DNA of 64,000 nt, taken from positions 16,571,201-16,635,200 of the forward strand of contig OX463835.1 of the NCBI GenBank assembly GCA_949825045.1, given 5' to 3'. Numbering within the stretch: the first letter of the stretch is position 1; every line of letters starts with the position of its first letter. Of the stretch, positions 1-11,264 are shown piece by piece. The notes beneath the pieces are model-generated. The model was not told where the DNA came from and did no database searches. It saw only the letters and a list, made by a program, of their open reading frames with translations. The translations under genes and the position numbers were made by a program. The stretch is from Argyresthia goedartella (lineage: Eukaryota; Arthropoda; Insecta; Lepidoptera; Argyresthiidae).

Positions 1-161
1 GGCGGAAAAATTATATTCCTAACTCGTTCGAAAAGGCTGCTTTACGAACCTCGCTACGACCCTCGCCTCCGGCTCGTGCCGTAAACTTCTCGGTTCGTAA
101 ATATAAGCCTTTGCGAACTCTTAGGAAATATACATACATACAAACATATATATGCTCACGC

Positions 162-545
162 TTATATCTCGGAAGATGGGTAGGGAGAGACTAAAGACCT
201 TCGCCTGCTACGATCCTGGCATACATCTCTCGTCTCCTCAACATTCATAAGTCTCTTCATGCAAGCTCGCCGGTTACGGGTACTTCGTATTTGCCACTTC
301 ACTAACAAATCGCCGATTTGGTCTTTATATGACCTTCTTGGGCGTCCCCGCCCGGCGGCTCCTTTCACACCCGCTGTAAAAAACTGTTTCGTCAATCTCC
401 TTTCATTCATCCTTTCAACGTGACCAAACCATCTAAGCTGGCCTTTCTCTACACTTGTCACTATATCTGCTCTCAATCCACAGCGTTCCCTTATAACTTC
501 ATTCTTCAATCTATCTTTCAATGTTGCTTGACATATACTCCTCAA
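162..545 (-). pseudogene. RTE-type LINE, C-terminal remnant
   Basis: The minus strand encodes about 127 residues with the layout of the tail of lepidopteran RTE-like LINE proteins: LRWFGHVERMNERRLTKQ, then a glycine/arginine hinge (GRGRPRRSYKDQIGD) and a final RNRRACMKRLMNVEETRDVC helix. This part lies downstream of the reverse transcriptase domain. No RT or endonuclease motifs are present and the 5' side runs into a tandem duplication, so it is a truncated, dead copy. The family is recognised by motif resemblance only. Confidence 0.7.
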
Positions 546-757
546 AGACCTAATTTCTACAGCGTTTATTCGGCTTACAGTAAGTACAATTCACAGAAAG
601 ATCAACACAAACTTCTGTCAATTCACAGCGTTCCCTTAGAACTTCATTCTTCAATCTATCTTTCAATGTTACTCCACACATTCTCCTCAAAGACCTCATT
701 TCTACAGCGTTTATTCGGCTTACAGTAAGTACAATTCACAGAAAGATCAACACAAAG
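468..757. repeat. 145-bp direct tandem duplication
   Basis: Two units about 145 bp apart (for example 'cagcgttccc' at 481 and 626; 'gaaagatcaacac' at 596 and 741) with a few substitutions. The units derive from the upstream part of the adjacent LINE remnant. Confidence 0.85.
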
Positions 758-1339
758 GCTCCCATGATGTTCTTATGTTTGCAAGCCGACCGTAAGAGAA
801 AATCATTTGAAAATCGAACATCTCACATTCTAGCTATTCTAATCGATTGCTAGTTTACAGGAAAACCACTCTTACCTTGCAATTCATATGGGTGTTTTTA
901 GCTTGCGTGTTTAAAAAGTTTATAGCTGAGTTTTTTCATAATAACAATTTTTTATTTTAAAAACATTAATGAAACTTTACGGCTAATATTAGATGAAATC
1001 AGCGTTGAATGGAGAAATTGAAGGAAACACAATTTTCAGTTAAACATTTCTGCATTTTTTTTAGGAATGACAAATCCAAATTTTTTTAAACTTTGTGTGT
1101 ATGAATTAGACAACTTTTAGCTCATGGGAATTGTGATAAAAAATTTGAAAAGTGTCGGCTGTAAACAAATATTACGAATTTTATCATGAAAATGGTTGAC
1201 ATTTAGGACGAACTAACTGATTTTGAAGATAAAATTTTAGTTATGAAACTTAAAATTAAAATAAATTTTTATATGTCGATGTAAAACTTTGAAATTAACA
1301 ATTAAACAATAAAAAACTATAAAAATAAATGGAACATGG
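758..1339. other. AT-rich stretch, no feature seen
   Basis: Very AT-rich, with many short stop-filled frames. No splice-flanked coding block, inverted repeat or known repeat was recognised. Confidence 0.5.
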
Positions 1340-1620
1340 AACATGAGCTCCGTGGCCTAATGGGTTTGCTTGCTTCTCAAACAGGGGATGCAGGTTCGAT
1401 CCATGACCATGTACCAATGAGATAATTAATTTATCTTTTGTACATTATACGGACCATCTAACGGTGATGGAAAACATCGTGAGGAAAACTTCATTACTCT
1501 ATAGCTGCGGCGATGGGCTAGCCCCTGTCATGCAAAATGGAGTATTGAATAACTGGCTCAAAGTGGCCACAATTAAGCCTCTGCCAGCCCGTATGGGAAA
1601 AGACGTGACGCTGTGTTAAT
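1340..1620 (+). mobile_element. SINE-2 copy (tRNA-derived head)
   Basis: The head 'ccgtggcctaatgggt' resembles a polymerase III A box and 'gcaggttcgatcc' a B box. The body matches copies at 13121-13395 and 20665-20830. The tail runs into 'gctgcggcgatgggctagccc' and 'cgtatgggaaaagacgtgac', which recur through the window. Name is local to this annotation. Confidence 0.65.
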
Positions 1621-1954
1621 GATAAATAATGGAAATAGCAATTGAATGACAGGAATTATGAACTCGTGAATCTTGAAGAAAATTTCGCCAATTTCCCAAT
1701 ATAATGCTAAAATCGATAATGGGTAAATAGTTTCTGAGAAGCCCTCAAGCGTCCTGGCTGCTGCTGCGCCCCCTGGTGGTCTACAACCGTAAAATTTATC
1801 TACGAACCTGCTCCGAAATCATAGCCGTTAAATGCAAAAAACCGCATCGAAATCTGTGCAGTAGTTTTCCAGGAAAATGGTTAGGGACATATGTACATAC
1901 ACACACTCAAACAACCTCTCACCCTAATCGCATAATACGTCCTCCGTTCCGTTC

Positions 1955-2045
1955 CTAGCTAGAGATAAGGTCGCCTTTGTACATTATTTAATGTATATCT
2001 TGTTATTTGAGTTATTTGTGGGCAATAAATAAATTATGAAAAAAA
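1955..2045 (+). repeat. LINE-like 3' tail repeat
   Basis: 'agagataaggtcgcctttgt' followed by 'gtatatcttgttat' and a terminal 'gcaataaataaatt'. The same arrangement recurs at 11955-12070 and 12868-12965. It looks like a non-LTR element 3' UTR with a polyadenylation-like signal; no coding part is attached. Confidence 0.6.
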
Positions 2046-2169
2046 TTAAATTAAAAAAGCTATCTAAGTATTTACTATACATTTGCCATGGCCGTAACGA
2101 CTAAGATCACAGATAAACAAAAATTAAAACAACAAACCTCTGCCCCTCTGCTACCACAATCGTGCCCAT

Positions 2170-2560
2170 TTTCAGCCAGTTATTCAATACTCCATTTTCC
2201 GTGACAGGGGGCTAGCCCATCGCCGCAGCTAGGAGTGATGAAGGTTTCCTCACGATGTTTTCCAGCACCGTTACAGTGTCCGTATAATGCATAATAATAA
2301 TATATGTAGCCCATTAATGTCCTCACCGAGGGGCACGGGCCTTTACCCGGATACGAGTAAGATTGAGCCATCCTCCTCCACGCTGGCTCAGTGCAGGTTG
2401 ATGGAGTGGCCCGCCCGACTGGCACAAGTTATCAAGCTGCCCTATTAGGGCCTCTGACTCAACTTTACGACTACTGGCACCGAAAAGCGATAGTAGCCGG
2501 CCGAAACACAGAAGCGTCCGAAACAAATACCATAATGTACTTAGGATAAATTACGTATCT
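2170..2560 (-). mobile_element. SINE-2 related copy, minus strand
   Basis: Contains the reverse complements of 'gggctagcccatcgccgcag', 'gcccgtgcccctcggtg' and 'ccgcactgagccagcgtgg', in the order seen in the SINE-2 copies at 13121-13395 and 42490-42740. The head is not clear here. Confidence 0.55.
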
Positions 2561-2879
2561 CATCGTTTCAGCAGAGCTGATGTCCGCTCGTAAAATCGGG
2601 TAAGCAGGCAGAGTCCTCCCATATATATCATATACATATATATATCGCCCAAAAGGACAAATTGCAGGTAGAAAGCCTTCAGCATATACCGAGGCCATGA
2701 CTCACAGTAAAGTCTTAGACAGATAACTGTAAACACAAGGGGTTATTTTTAGTCCGTATAGCACACGAGCTGACGCCCGCTCAATATGTGGGGACCCGGA
2801 CATAGCAGGGAGGTCTGACTCCTGGACATGGGTAATTCCATTTTTTTCCCCTCCAACAAAAAATAAAATAAAAAATTAA

Positions 2880-2940
2880 TTGCAACCTGCATCCCCTGCG
2901 TGAGAAGCGAGCAGGAAACCCACTAGACCACGGGCTCTTC
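2880..2940 (-). mobile_element. SINE-2 head fragment, minus strand
   Basis: Reverse complement of the tRNA-like head: 'gcccgtggtctagtgggttt' followed by the 'cttctcacgcaggggatgc' segment. The B box end is cut off. Confidence 0.6.
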
Positions 2941-3336
2941 TGTTACATTTTTATAACTAAACTCTCTTTTCATACATGCATGGACTCCTCACGTTACTTC
3001 AATCAAAATCCTAATCGATACATCGAAAGTGCAATATTCTCTATTTATTTCCACTTTCCTTCTAATACCAGATTTTCTTCGATCTTAATTACTCAGCGCG
3101 TAGTACCGTGACCAGTTGACAATTCATTGTGCGATGCGCCTGCGCGGCCAATAGAACCACTTTCTATGCACACTAGTTCACGAATACATACTCGGTCGGT
3201 TACACTGTGTTATGGATGTCTTGCTCACACGCGCTATCCGTCATTTGTAATGGAAATAAAGCTGCGTGCACTTTCAATGAATCGACTTTGTACCGATTAG
3301 CATTTTGATTGAAGTTACAATCTAAAGATATGTCTA

Positions 3337-4172
3337 TGTCGCAGGTGGTTGGTTAAGTCAGACACTTAACTAACTCCCTAGACTGTTGATTAAATACCGA
3401 CGTTTAACCAAGTCACTAAAGTTCCTTCAGACAAGTGAGTGAATGAAACGTTTAACGAGTTGTCTAAACATTAGGCCACAAGAAATATACAATATAAATA
3501 CACTTAAGTACACATAAAAAATATTTTATGTGTTCTTAAGTTTATGTTTTAAGTATGTTTTGTTGTTCTTACATGTTCAACCTACCACGAAGGATAAAGG
3601 GGGCTTCGCTTCGCTCACCCCCTTTACTACTTATCTAAGCTACCGCAATGTTTTGCCCTGATATTAGCTGTGCAAATCAGTAGTGCAAAAAATAGACTCG
3701 CTGTTGTCGTGACGCCATCTTGTTTTACATTATGTAATGGGAAATATTACACTGCACATTAAAAATACTGATTTGCACAGAAAATATCAGGGCAAATGCT
3801 GCGGTAGCTTTGGTGAAGGGTAAAGGGGGTGAGCGAACTGAAGCGTTCTGTTGAAAGCGAAGTGATAGGTTGAACATGTAATGACAACAAAATATACTTA
3901 AAATATAAACTTAAGTACACATAAAATAAATAAAACATAAAAAGGGGTTTGTTGATCCTTTTTTGCTGTGCAAATCAGTATTTTTGATGTGCGATTTAAT
4001 ACTAGCCTTATGTAACCAACACGCCGGCTTTCGGTAAGACAAATTGTAAAACGTTTTCAACGATGCTTTGTTTAAATCAAAATTCTAGTGACCTGGTTAA
4101 ACGTCGGTCTTCAATTAACGGTCTAGTCTAGGGTGTTAGTTAAGTGTCTGATTTAACCAACCAACTGCGACA
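3337..4172. mobile_element. Family-1 TIR element (TGTCGCAG ends)
   Basis: Non-autonomous DNA element of 836 bp. The ends begin TGTCGCAG and mirror each other for about 80 bp (5' 'ttggttaagtcagacactta', 3' reverse complement nearly the same). It is flanked by the 4-bp direct repeat TCTA (3333-3336 and 4173-4176). Inside are a reversed copy of the shared core (about 3549-3660) and a nested family-5 element (3739-4007). No transposase is encoded. Related copies at 31958, 37147 and 39199. Confidence 0.8.
3739..4007 (+). mobile_element. Family-5 TIR element nested in family-1 element
   Basis: Ends gggaaatattacactgcac... and ...gtgcgatttaatactagcc carry the mirrored motif 'gcac(a)tcaaaaatactgattt'. 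Flanked by 9-bp repeats TTATGTAAT / TTATGTAAC (3730-3738, 4008-4016; one mismatch). It carries the shared core in plus orientation at about 3785-3900. Confidence 0.8.
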
Positions 4173-4199
4173 TCTATATAAGTAGGAAAATATAATATA

Positions 4200-4500
4200 A
4201 AAATGTGCCTTGTGTACGTGGGCACAACTGAGCTTCTGCAGCCCCGTATGGGAGAAGGCGTGACGCAATGTATGTATGTTTGTATGTATTGTATGTATTG
4301 TATTGTAAACATAGCGGCGGTAGTGGTTCTGCCTACCATGCCAGAGGTCCCGGGTTCGAAAAAAAACAATCCAGGTCTTGCTTGTTTATATGTAAGTGTG
4401 TTTCTGGTTCCCACTATACACTAGGGTATCCTAGTGTAGGGCCAGAAGCAATGTGTGTGCCTGTATGTAAATGTTTATGTTTACCTCTAAGATGGGAAAA
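4200..4500 (+). mobile_element. SINE-3 copy (tRNA-derived)
   Basis: Head with 'gtagtggttctgcctac' and B-box-like 'gtcccgggttcgaa', then the tail 'tatatgtaagtgtgtttctg', 'ggtatcctagtgtagggcca' and 'gcctgtatgtaaatgttta'. The minus-strand copy at 52530-52735 matches throughout. Confidence 0.65.
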
Positions 4501-4724
4501 CGTATATTTTCATTGATACAAAAAATGTATGAATAATAAGTATGTATAATAACATTTTTAACGTGTCTTTGAATTTCCAGTTCGGTTATTTTCTATCCAT
4601 CCGTTCAGGCGACCCTTTCAGAATGTAATTTCAGATATTAAGTTTCTGTCTAAAATGTTTCAAACGCAATATAAACAGACAGAGAGCATTATTTCACATT
4701 TGACAGGTACAAATTCCTCAGGTA

Positions 4725-4885
4725 ATTCAAATTCAAAATGTCTTTATTACTGTAGGTATTTACATATACTTAGCAAACGCACTTTTTGCCTCTCTCTACA
4801 TTGGACTACATTTCCTACAGTGGTCCAACACTGTGGGAAAAGCAGGGCGAAATAACACCCACAGATTGATTTTGGGATCTCTTTT
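4725..4885 (+). repeat. Repeat T fragment ('tctttattactgtag')
   Basis: Shares 'aaatgtctttattactgtag', 'tctctacattgga' and 'cacagattgattttgggatc' with longer copies at 27785-28070, 33995-34280 and 41712-41945, which run on into a SINE-1-type tail. Confidence 0.6.
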
Positions 4886-4897
4886 AAAAATTGGTTG

Positions 4898-5187
4898 CGT
4901 TTACTACCAATAAATTCGAAATGACTACCAGAATGGGTTAATGATCACCAAATTATGTTTGGGTAAATGATCACCAAACTTCTTTTTATGTTTTGTGTAC
5001 TTAAGTTTATGTTTAAGTATTTTTTGTTGTTCTTACATGTTCAACCTGACACGAAGGATAATGGGGGCTTCGCTTCGCTCACCCACTGTACCCTTCGCCT
5101 AAGCTACCGCAGTATTTTTCTGTGATATTTTCTGCAACTTTTGGTGTTACTTTTTGGGTAAGAAAGAAATATTTTTGTGATCATTTA
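4898..5187 (-). mobile_element. Family-3 TIR element ('ggtggtcatt' ends)
   Basis: Recognised by 'actaccaataaattcgaaat' and 'aatgatcaccaaact' on one side, 'gcaacttttggtg' and 'ttttgggtaagaaa' on the other, with the shared core reversed between (about 5020-5125). Same layout at 7677-8003 and 26213-26480. Ends carry short 'gac(c)accaaa' sub-repeats. No target duplication was clear. Confidence 0.65.
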
Positions 5188-5336
5188 AATTGTTCTCAAA
5201 AATAAAATTGAGGGTCCATCAAATATTAGAGTGGTAAGTGGCGCATCTGGGCATAAAATAATACTAAGTACAACGTCTTATGCCGATTAAGTTTAAGAAC
5301 CTAAATTCAATCCGCAAAATTGCCTTGCCGTCTTAA

Positions 5337-5750
5337 GGTGCTTCGAAAAAAAATGGGTTTTTTTCGAATCCATTTACTCCACCATGAAGTCATCTAAAGA
5401 TTTGATTTTTTGGTTAACGTTTATTGAGTATTTGATTAAGATTATCTCTAAAGGAAAACGCGATTGGATGAAATTCTCTCGATGGAATTTAATTACGAAA
5501 ACACCTCTAAATTGTTTCATATTTTCCTGTAATTCTGAAATCCTAACTAATTTCATTGTGGAACAGCGTTCCAAATGTAGATATTCGGAAATTCTCCTTA
5601 AAAACTTTTTAACAAAATAGCGTAGTTTTTTTTAAAACAATTATTCTGTGGTTTGGCGCTACGTTTTTTCATTTTTCCCGATTCCGTCCCACTCACACTG
5701 CGGGTCTTTCCGCCTGGAGTAACGGACTGTTGCACGGACGAGGTATCGCC
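5337..5750 (+). mobile_element. TTAA-flanked TIR element
   Basis: A 414-bp element between TTAA 5333-5336 and TTAA 5751-5754. Its ends begin GGTGCTTCG and, reversed, GGCGATACC. Matching copies at 10447-10876, 10881-11213 and 15911-16715 are also bounded by TTAA. A TTAA target is typical of piggyBac and Kolobok superfamilies; no transposase is present to decide. Confidence 0.75.
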
Positions 5751-6174
5751 TTAAAGCTTGTTATAAGGTAATTAGAACCCAACAAGGCGTAATGGAATGG
5801 CAATGGTTTCCTTGGTGGTATTCTTGTTTGATCCTGAAGTGAATCGATGTAAAGGTTGTGGTGGTGACCCCCCAGGACTAGGTTGTGGTGGTGACCCCCA
5901 GGACTAGGAATGTGCTGATGCGATTCGTTTTTTTTGGAATTTCTAGATCCACAGCGGAACGATCCGAAAATATGACAAATCAGATCGTAATGATTGAATT
6001 GCACATTTACTAATTTTTGAATTATGATTCTGTTCATTTCTAGAATTTCACATTATATTCTTACAATAGCAGTATATATGGCTGACGAAGTAACTTATCT
6101 AATAAATTTATTATTAATGGTATTTTATGGCTACAAGGCCAGGATACCTTTTTTCACAAACAAAGTTAGACACC

Positions 6175-6608
6175 TAATAGTAGTTTATGTGACTGCTACA
6201 TAACGGAGGGTATTAATACTTGAGAGTGGGTTTATGAAACGAGCCGAAGGCGAGTTTCATAATAATATCACTCAAGAGTTTTAATGCCTAATTATGTACA
6301 GTTACATACACTAGTTTATCTACACACATATCATAAGCTCTCTTTGATGTGTTCAGGAACCGCGTGTTTGACCGGCTTTGTGGCTCTGCAGTTGTTTAGC
6401 TTGTTCTGTAGTACCAACTTCACGCAGGCGGGCGTCGGCGTTCGAAATTTGAATGACATAATATGTAGAAAAATTACACATGATGGACATAATGTGTAAT
6501 TTTTCAGATAAGAAATGAGTTTTTACCAAGTAGTTTAACATTATGCTGATCGTAACGTGCGGTTTTTGTACGCAGTAAAGAGGGTTTATGATACGTGTGT
6601 AGATAAAA
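6175..6608 (+). mobile_element. Unit H repeat
   Basis: About 430 bp, beginning 'tagtagtttatgtgactgct' and ending 'gtttatgatacgtgtgtag'. It holds a nested hairpin around 'ctcgccttcggctcg' (here 'cgagccgaaggcgag'). Five other copies lie in the window (13602, 19921, 20284, 45355, 50830). Class unknown. Confidence 0.7.
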
Positions 6609-6691
6609 ATAGTTATAAATGTAGCCCCTTTAATATACCCACCGAGGGGCTACAGCCACAGGCCACAGGCCTTTACCAGGATACGAGTTAG

Positions 6692-6745
6692 AAATTTATA
6701 ATAATAATTATAAGTAGGTGTACTTATAATTATTATTATAAATTT
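6692..6745. repeat. Perfect hairpin, 23-bp arms
   Basis: AT-rich arms 6692-6714 and 6723-6745 are exact reverse complements around an 8-nt loop. It directly follows a SINE-2 tail fragment ('accgaggggctac', 'ctttaccaggatacgagtta'). Confidence 0.85.
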
Positions 6746-7469
6746 TATATATATTTGTATTCATTACATTACATCACAAGTCCGACACTAAGATATGGAA
6801 AATAAAAAGATCAACTAAACTAATTTGTAACTATGATTATACTAGAAAATATCATCCCACTGATTATGGTTTGAGTTTGAAAAAGGAAATTTCCCTTTCT
6901 AGTGTTGGTTAATGGCTGAACCTCGCTCACGAAAAGGAAACTCCATGAACTCTACCATTGCCTCGGAAATATGCCCGTCAGAGAAGATAGAAAAAACTCT
7001 CCGGGGATGTCGTTTTTTCAATTCTTATATTATTTGTTTTTAATGCCATAATGTACGATATAAAAATAATCCGATTTAATGGCAATATTATAACATCGTA
7101 TCTATAAATGCCAGTAAGATGTCTCAAAATCACAATTTTACAAACAAGCTGTGATGAACATAACTTATGAGACACCAGACTGGACCAGTCCCCCCAAGCA
7201 GCACCCGTTTACGAATGTCTTGTGTACCAGTCATTGTCCCCCTCGCCATATTTGAGGGAGAGGAGCAACCCGCTACCCAGAGCCGCCGCAAGTAGACATT
7301 TTTTATTGAGCATGACTATAATTGTCAGCACATACAAACTAATGAATGCTCCTATATCACATAAGTTTTTTAAAAAAAAGACAAGATCGTTAATGTACTT
7401 AACCGCCCAGAGTCAAAGACAAATACTTATGTAATATAAAATAACATTAAAAACAAAATAAATCAAAAA

Positions 7470-7670
7470 TTAAAAAAGGTCATTAATATTCACCAAAAAC
7501 AAAAACGGGCCCAATATTGAACCTTGAGGGACACCCATTGACATGAGGGATCCAAATGACCTCTCTACATTCACATCAGCTTTCATGATTATATTACTAA
7601 GATAAGAGAAGACAACACCGAGAACTTTCCCCTGAACCCCGTAGTGGCGTAATTTATAAATAGCTTGTGT
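7470..7670 (-). pseudogene. LINE reverse transcriptase fragment
   Basis: The minus strand reads HYGVQGKVLGVVFSYLSN and then GVPQGSILGPFLFLVNINDL, the motif B region of non-LTR reverse transcriptases (Jockey/CR1 style). Motif C (YADD) is missing because the sequence stops at about 7470, and the 5' side is cut by the family-3 element. An old, truncated copy. Confidence 0.75.
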
Positions 7671-7676
7671 TTTATA

Positions 7677-8003
7677 CGATTACCAAAAAATTCGAAAATT
7701 TACTACCAATAAATTCGAAATGACTGCCAAAATGGATGGATGTCCACCAAATTGTGTTTGGATAAATGATCACCAAACTTCTTTTTATGTTTTGTGTACT
7801 TAAGTTGTTGTTTTTGATGTTTTAAGTATTTTTTGTTGTTCTTACATGTTCAACCTAACACGAAGGATAAAGGGGCTTGGCTTTGCTCACCGCCTTTACC
7901 CTTTACCTAAGCTACCAAAGTATTTTGCCCTGATATTTTCTGCAACTTTTGGTGGTCATTTAGCCATTTTGGGTAGGAAAAAAATATTTTGGTGGTCATT
8001 ACA
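7677..8003 (-). mobile_element. Family-3 TIR element
   Basis: Begins 'attaccaaaaaattcgaaaa' and ends 'attttggtggtcatta'. Contains the shared core reversed (about 7831-7940). It abuts the LINE fragment at 7470-7670. Confidence 0.7.
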
Positions 8004-9007
8004 TGTGTTGCCTTTGTAAATTAATGTTTCGTGACTAACGCAATTACTTATTATATAATTACAAAAACCATAGCGTCAAAGCATTTCCAACACGAGCTGG
8101 CAGAGACCTAGGTATATCTAGGTCACCAGTAAACTGCTGTCAACGCAAATGGGCAATCATCTTGATATTGCGACGGCGTTTCAAAATCACAAATCACAGT
8201 CGTAATAATGGAAAGTCAATCGAAGGCGGTACGTCAATGTCCATACGTGCCGCGGGTTCCGTAGGCAACAGTCTTATTTGGATAGGTAAGTAAAATATTC
8301 GAGTGATGTAAGAAGTCGGTTAGGATTTAGTATCGTTGGAGCACCCCTTCTCCAATGACAGCATTCCCATGAAAAGGTTCTTGAGAAAAATAACTTTATA
8401 GCCTCACGCTCATCAGTGCGCGGTCCCCTGCGACCCTCCGCGCCTTCGGTTCATAAAAAACACTCTCTAGAATCTAGCCACAAGACTTCCTAGGAAGTGG
8501 GGTACCTTAATTCGGATTTTCTATTCCAAACCGAAACGCAACAAAAACATTTTTTAAACTCGAGAAGAAACGCGAATGATGAGATGACGCAAATGGGGTA
8601 GTTTTTTTTAATTTCCGTTTCATCGTTTTTGCGTGACATTTTAGACCACAGAATGTTTTTACTCATAAATTAATTTTATTTTCATTATTAAAGAATATAA
8701 AAAAAATATTGTTTTATCCATTAAAATCTTCAATTGCCCATTTATACGTTTCGTTATCGCTTTTTATCTGATTTGAGGTAAGAAACTATTTTTATTAATA
8801 ACTCGATAAATATGCATTACCTTGTAATAAGAGTGGTAGCGTTATTATAATCAAGGACCCAGCCCCTACCATATTTAACCCCCTTTTAACCCTCTCTTCC
8901 TGCCTTACAATTCTAAATCCTACCCAAGATTAACACTAAACTGGATAATGTGGTATAGGTACATACATAGACAAATCAAGATCGGTGTACAACGGGTTGT
9001 TTGTGTA
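8004..9007. other. Mostly unique sequence, no gene seen
   Basis: Contains no frame with splice-site support and no repeat seen elsewhere in the window. A 'ctaggtatatctag' palindrome near 8108 is the only local structure noted. Confidence 0.45.
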
Positions 9008-9376
9008 TATGTCACCGTAAAATCAAAGCCTTTAGTAGATAAACTAACGCGTTAGTTAATCAACTATCAACAGATAGTAAACCAGACCAATAGGGTTTAG
9101 AATTTACGTTTCTATTGTTCTTACATGTCAACCTTCGCTGCGCTCGCCCCCTCTAGTGTTCACCTAAGCTACCGCAGTGCTTGCCCTGGTATTTCGTTTG
9201 CAATTCAAGTTTAAACCAGTTTTCTATTTAACAGTTTTAACCGTCAGTTTATCAACTAACGCGTCATATAGTAAGCAGTACGCTACAGTTTACTATCTGT
9301 CGATAGTTGACCAACTAACGAGATAAAAACCGTTAGTTTATCAACTAACGGTTTTGACAATCTTACGGTGAAACAT
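9008..9376 (-). mobile_element. Family-2 TIR element ('tatgtcaccgtaag' ends)
   Basis: Left end 'tatgtcaccgtaa', right end '...cttacggtga', with inner inverted blocks of 'aactaacgcgttagtt' and 'ctatcgacagatagtaaac'. It carries a shortened shared core reversed (about 9113-9193). Related copies at about 14670-14897 and 22395-22625, and core-less remnants at 28765-28890 and 34985-35110. Confidence 0.7.
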
Positions 9377-9888
9377 ATGTTTAGTGTATATCTATGTTGT
9401 GTGAGTGTTTGTGGTATGTGGATTGTCTTGTGTGCAGGTTGGTTTTGCGTCAGTGAGAGAGAAATGACTTAAATGCTTCTAGACATTTATATACACTAGC
9501 CTATATCATCCCACTGCTGGGCACAGGCTTTTTTCCCCCTCCCACCCTTCTTTGATTTGCATGATTTGAACTTATCTTTTAATTTCATCCTAACACGTTG
9601 CAAATAATCATATCGTTACACATTTTTCCATACGGGGTTGCAGAGGCACTAAATGAGGAAAAACCTCACTAAGACTAATTAATACAATCAATGTAAACAG
9701 CTTTTCAGGTACTTTCTCATTGCCTTGAATGAAGCCAACGAGCTTTTCAAATTCAACCAAGGGATTCCAAACTAAAAGCAACAACCCCATAGAATATTCA
9801 ATACTCAAAAATTACTGTTACTCAATCGAATTGAATGAAAACCACATTAATAAAAATGTTTGTATGTTCTGTCTTGATACCTTGGTAC

Positions 9889-10119
9889 TGTAAGGTATAT
9901 AGTTAGGTTCGATATTTGTCTATGCGATAATGAAAATTAGATAGTTAGGATTAGCTTAATGGCTATCGAGCCAGTTTGATCCCTTTTATATAAATTGTAA
10001 CCATATTCGATCAATAAACACAAGTTTGGTGTTACTAACGTCTTCCTAATTAAACTCCCTAGACCTACAGATTAGGTAGGCAATTATAGGTGGTGTTCAA
10101 GAACTGCTGCGACCTTACA
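9889..10119 (+). mobile_element. Solo LTR of an LTR retrotransposon
   Basis: A 231-bp block starts TGTAAGGT and ends ACCTTACA (TG...CA with an 8-bp inverted end), flanked by GTAC on both sides (9885-9888, 10120-10123). It has a TATA-like 'tttatataaatt' near 9984 and 'caataaaca' near 10012, as expected for U3 and R. No internal region remains, so it fits recombination between two LTRs. It sits in a SINE-1 tail. The 4-bp repeat suggests Gypsy, weakly. Confidence 0.75.
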
Positions 10120-10139
10120 GTACCTTGGACAATAATAAT

Positions 10140-10382
10140 AATACCTTGGACACTATTTACACACGTTGATCTAGCCCCAAACTAGGATTCCCTGTATCTT
10201 GGGTACTAGACAACGATACACTTACTTATATCGATAAATATTATACTTAGATAGATAAACAACCGTGACTAGGGTACAAAAATCCATTCGCATAACAAAT
10301 ATTTGCCCCCACCGGGACTCGAACCTGGGACCCTTGGCTCCGTAGGCTGGGTCACTGCCGACTCGGCCATACGGGTCGTCTT
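10140..10382 (-). mobile_element. SINE-1 copy, minus strand
   Basis: Reverse complement shows the tRNA-like head with A box 'tggccgagtcgg' and B box 'ggttcgagtccc', then the tail 'taccc...gatacagggaatcctagtttggggc'. Full plus-strand copies are at 14226 and 17632. Confidence 0.8.
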
Positions 10383-10446
10383 GCTATGATTATTTTACGA
10401 TTTAAGTTGGAGTTAGCCCCGGAGGTAAGTTCAAGTTCATTTTAAG

Positions 10447-10876
10447 GTGCTACGAAAATAAAATGGGGTTTTTTTCGAATCCATTTACTCCACCATGAAG
10501 TCATCTACAGATTTGATTTTTGGGTAAACGTTTATTGAGTATTTGATTAAGATTTTCACCAAAACAAAAACGCGATTGCATGAAATTTTCTCGATAGAAT
10601 TTAATTACGAAAACACCTCTAAATTATATTATTTTTTCCTGTAATTCTGAAATCCTAACTAATTTCATTGTGGAACTGCGTTCAAAATGTAGATATTATG
10701 ATGTATTCGCAAAATCTCCTGAAAAAACTTTTTAACAAAATAGAGTAGTTTATTTTTAAACAATTATTCTGTTGTTTAGCGCTACGTTTTTTAATTTTGT
10801 CCCGATTCCGTCCCTCTCACACTGCGGGTCTCTCCGCCTGGAGTAACGGGGACCTTTGTACGGACGAAGTAGCGCC
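10447..10876 (+). mobile_element. TTAA-flanked element, left member of a palindromic pair
   Basis: Same element as 5337-5750, bounded by TTAA 10443-10446 and 10877-10880. It contains the CG-rich end 'ccgtccctctcacactgcgg' next to its right terminus. Confidence 0.8.
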
Positions 10877-10880
10877 TTAA

Positions 10881-11213
10881 GGCGATACACCACCACACAG
10901 AAACCACAGAAAAATTGTTTAAAAATAAACTACGGTATTTTGTTAAAAAGTTTTTGAAGGAGATTTTGCGAATACATAATATCTACATTTCAACGCAGTT
11001 TCACAATGATTTCAGAATTACAGGAAAAAATAAAACAATTTAGAGGTGTTTTCCTAATCAGATTCTATCGAGGAAATTTCATCAAATCGCGTTTTCCTTT
11101 AGTGAGAATCTTAATCAAATACTCAATAAACGTTAACCCAAAAATCAAATCTGTAGATGACTTCATGGTGGAGTAAATGGATTCGAAAAAATCCCCATTT
11201 TTTTCGTATCACT
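10881..11213 (-). mobile_element. TTAA-flanked element, right (inverted) member
   Basis: Reverse-oriented copy that shares the TTAA at 10877-10880 with its neighbour and ends at TTAA 11214-11217. It lacks about 90 bp of the CG-rich end that the left member has. Confidence 0.8.
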
Positions 11214-11264
11214 TTAATGCAGATCACCGAATCAAACGCAATACCCCTATCGAATATTCGATAC

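Noticed and set aside
5693..6037. 114-codon minus-strand frame
   Set aside because: Crosses the end of a TTAA element and a short local duplication at 5857-5908; no domain or splice support.
6284..6499. Open frame MPNYVQLHTLVYLHTYHK..., repeated in several unit H copies
   Set aside because: It follows the repeat, varies by frameshift between copies, has no domain and no start or splice context.
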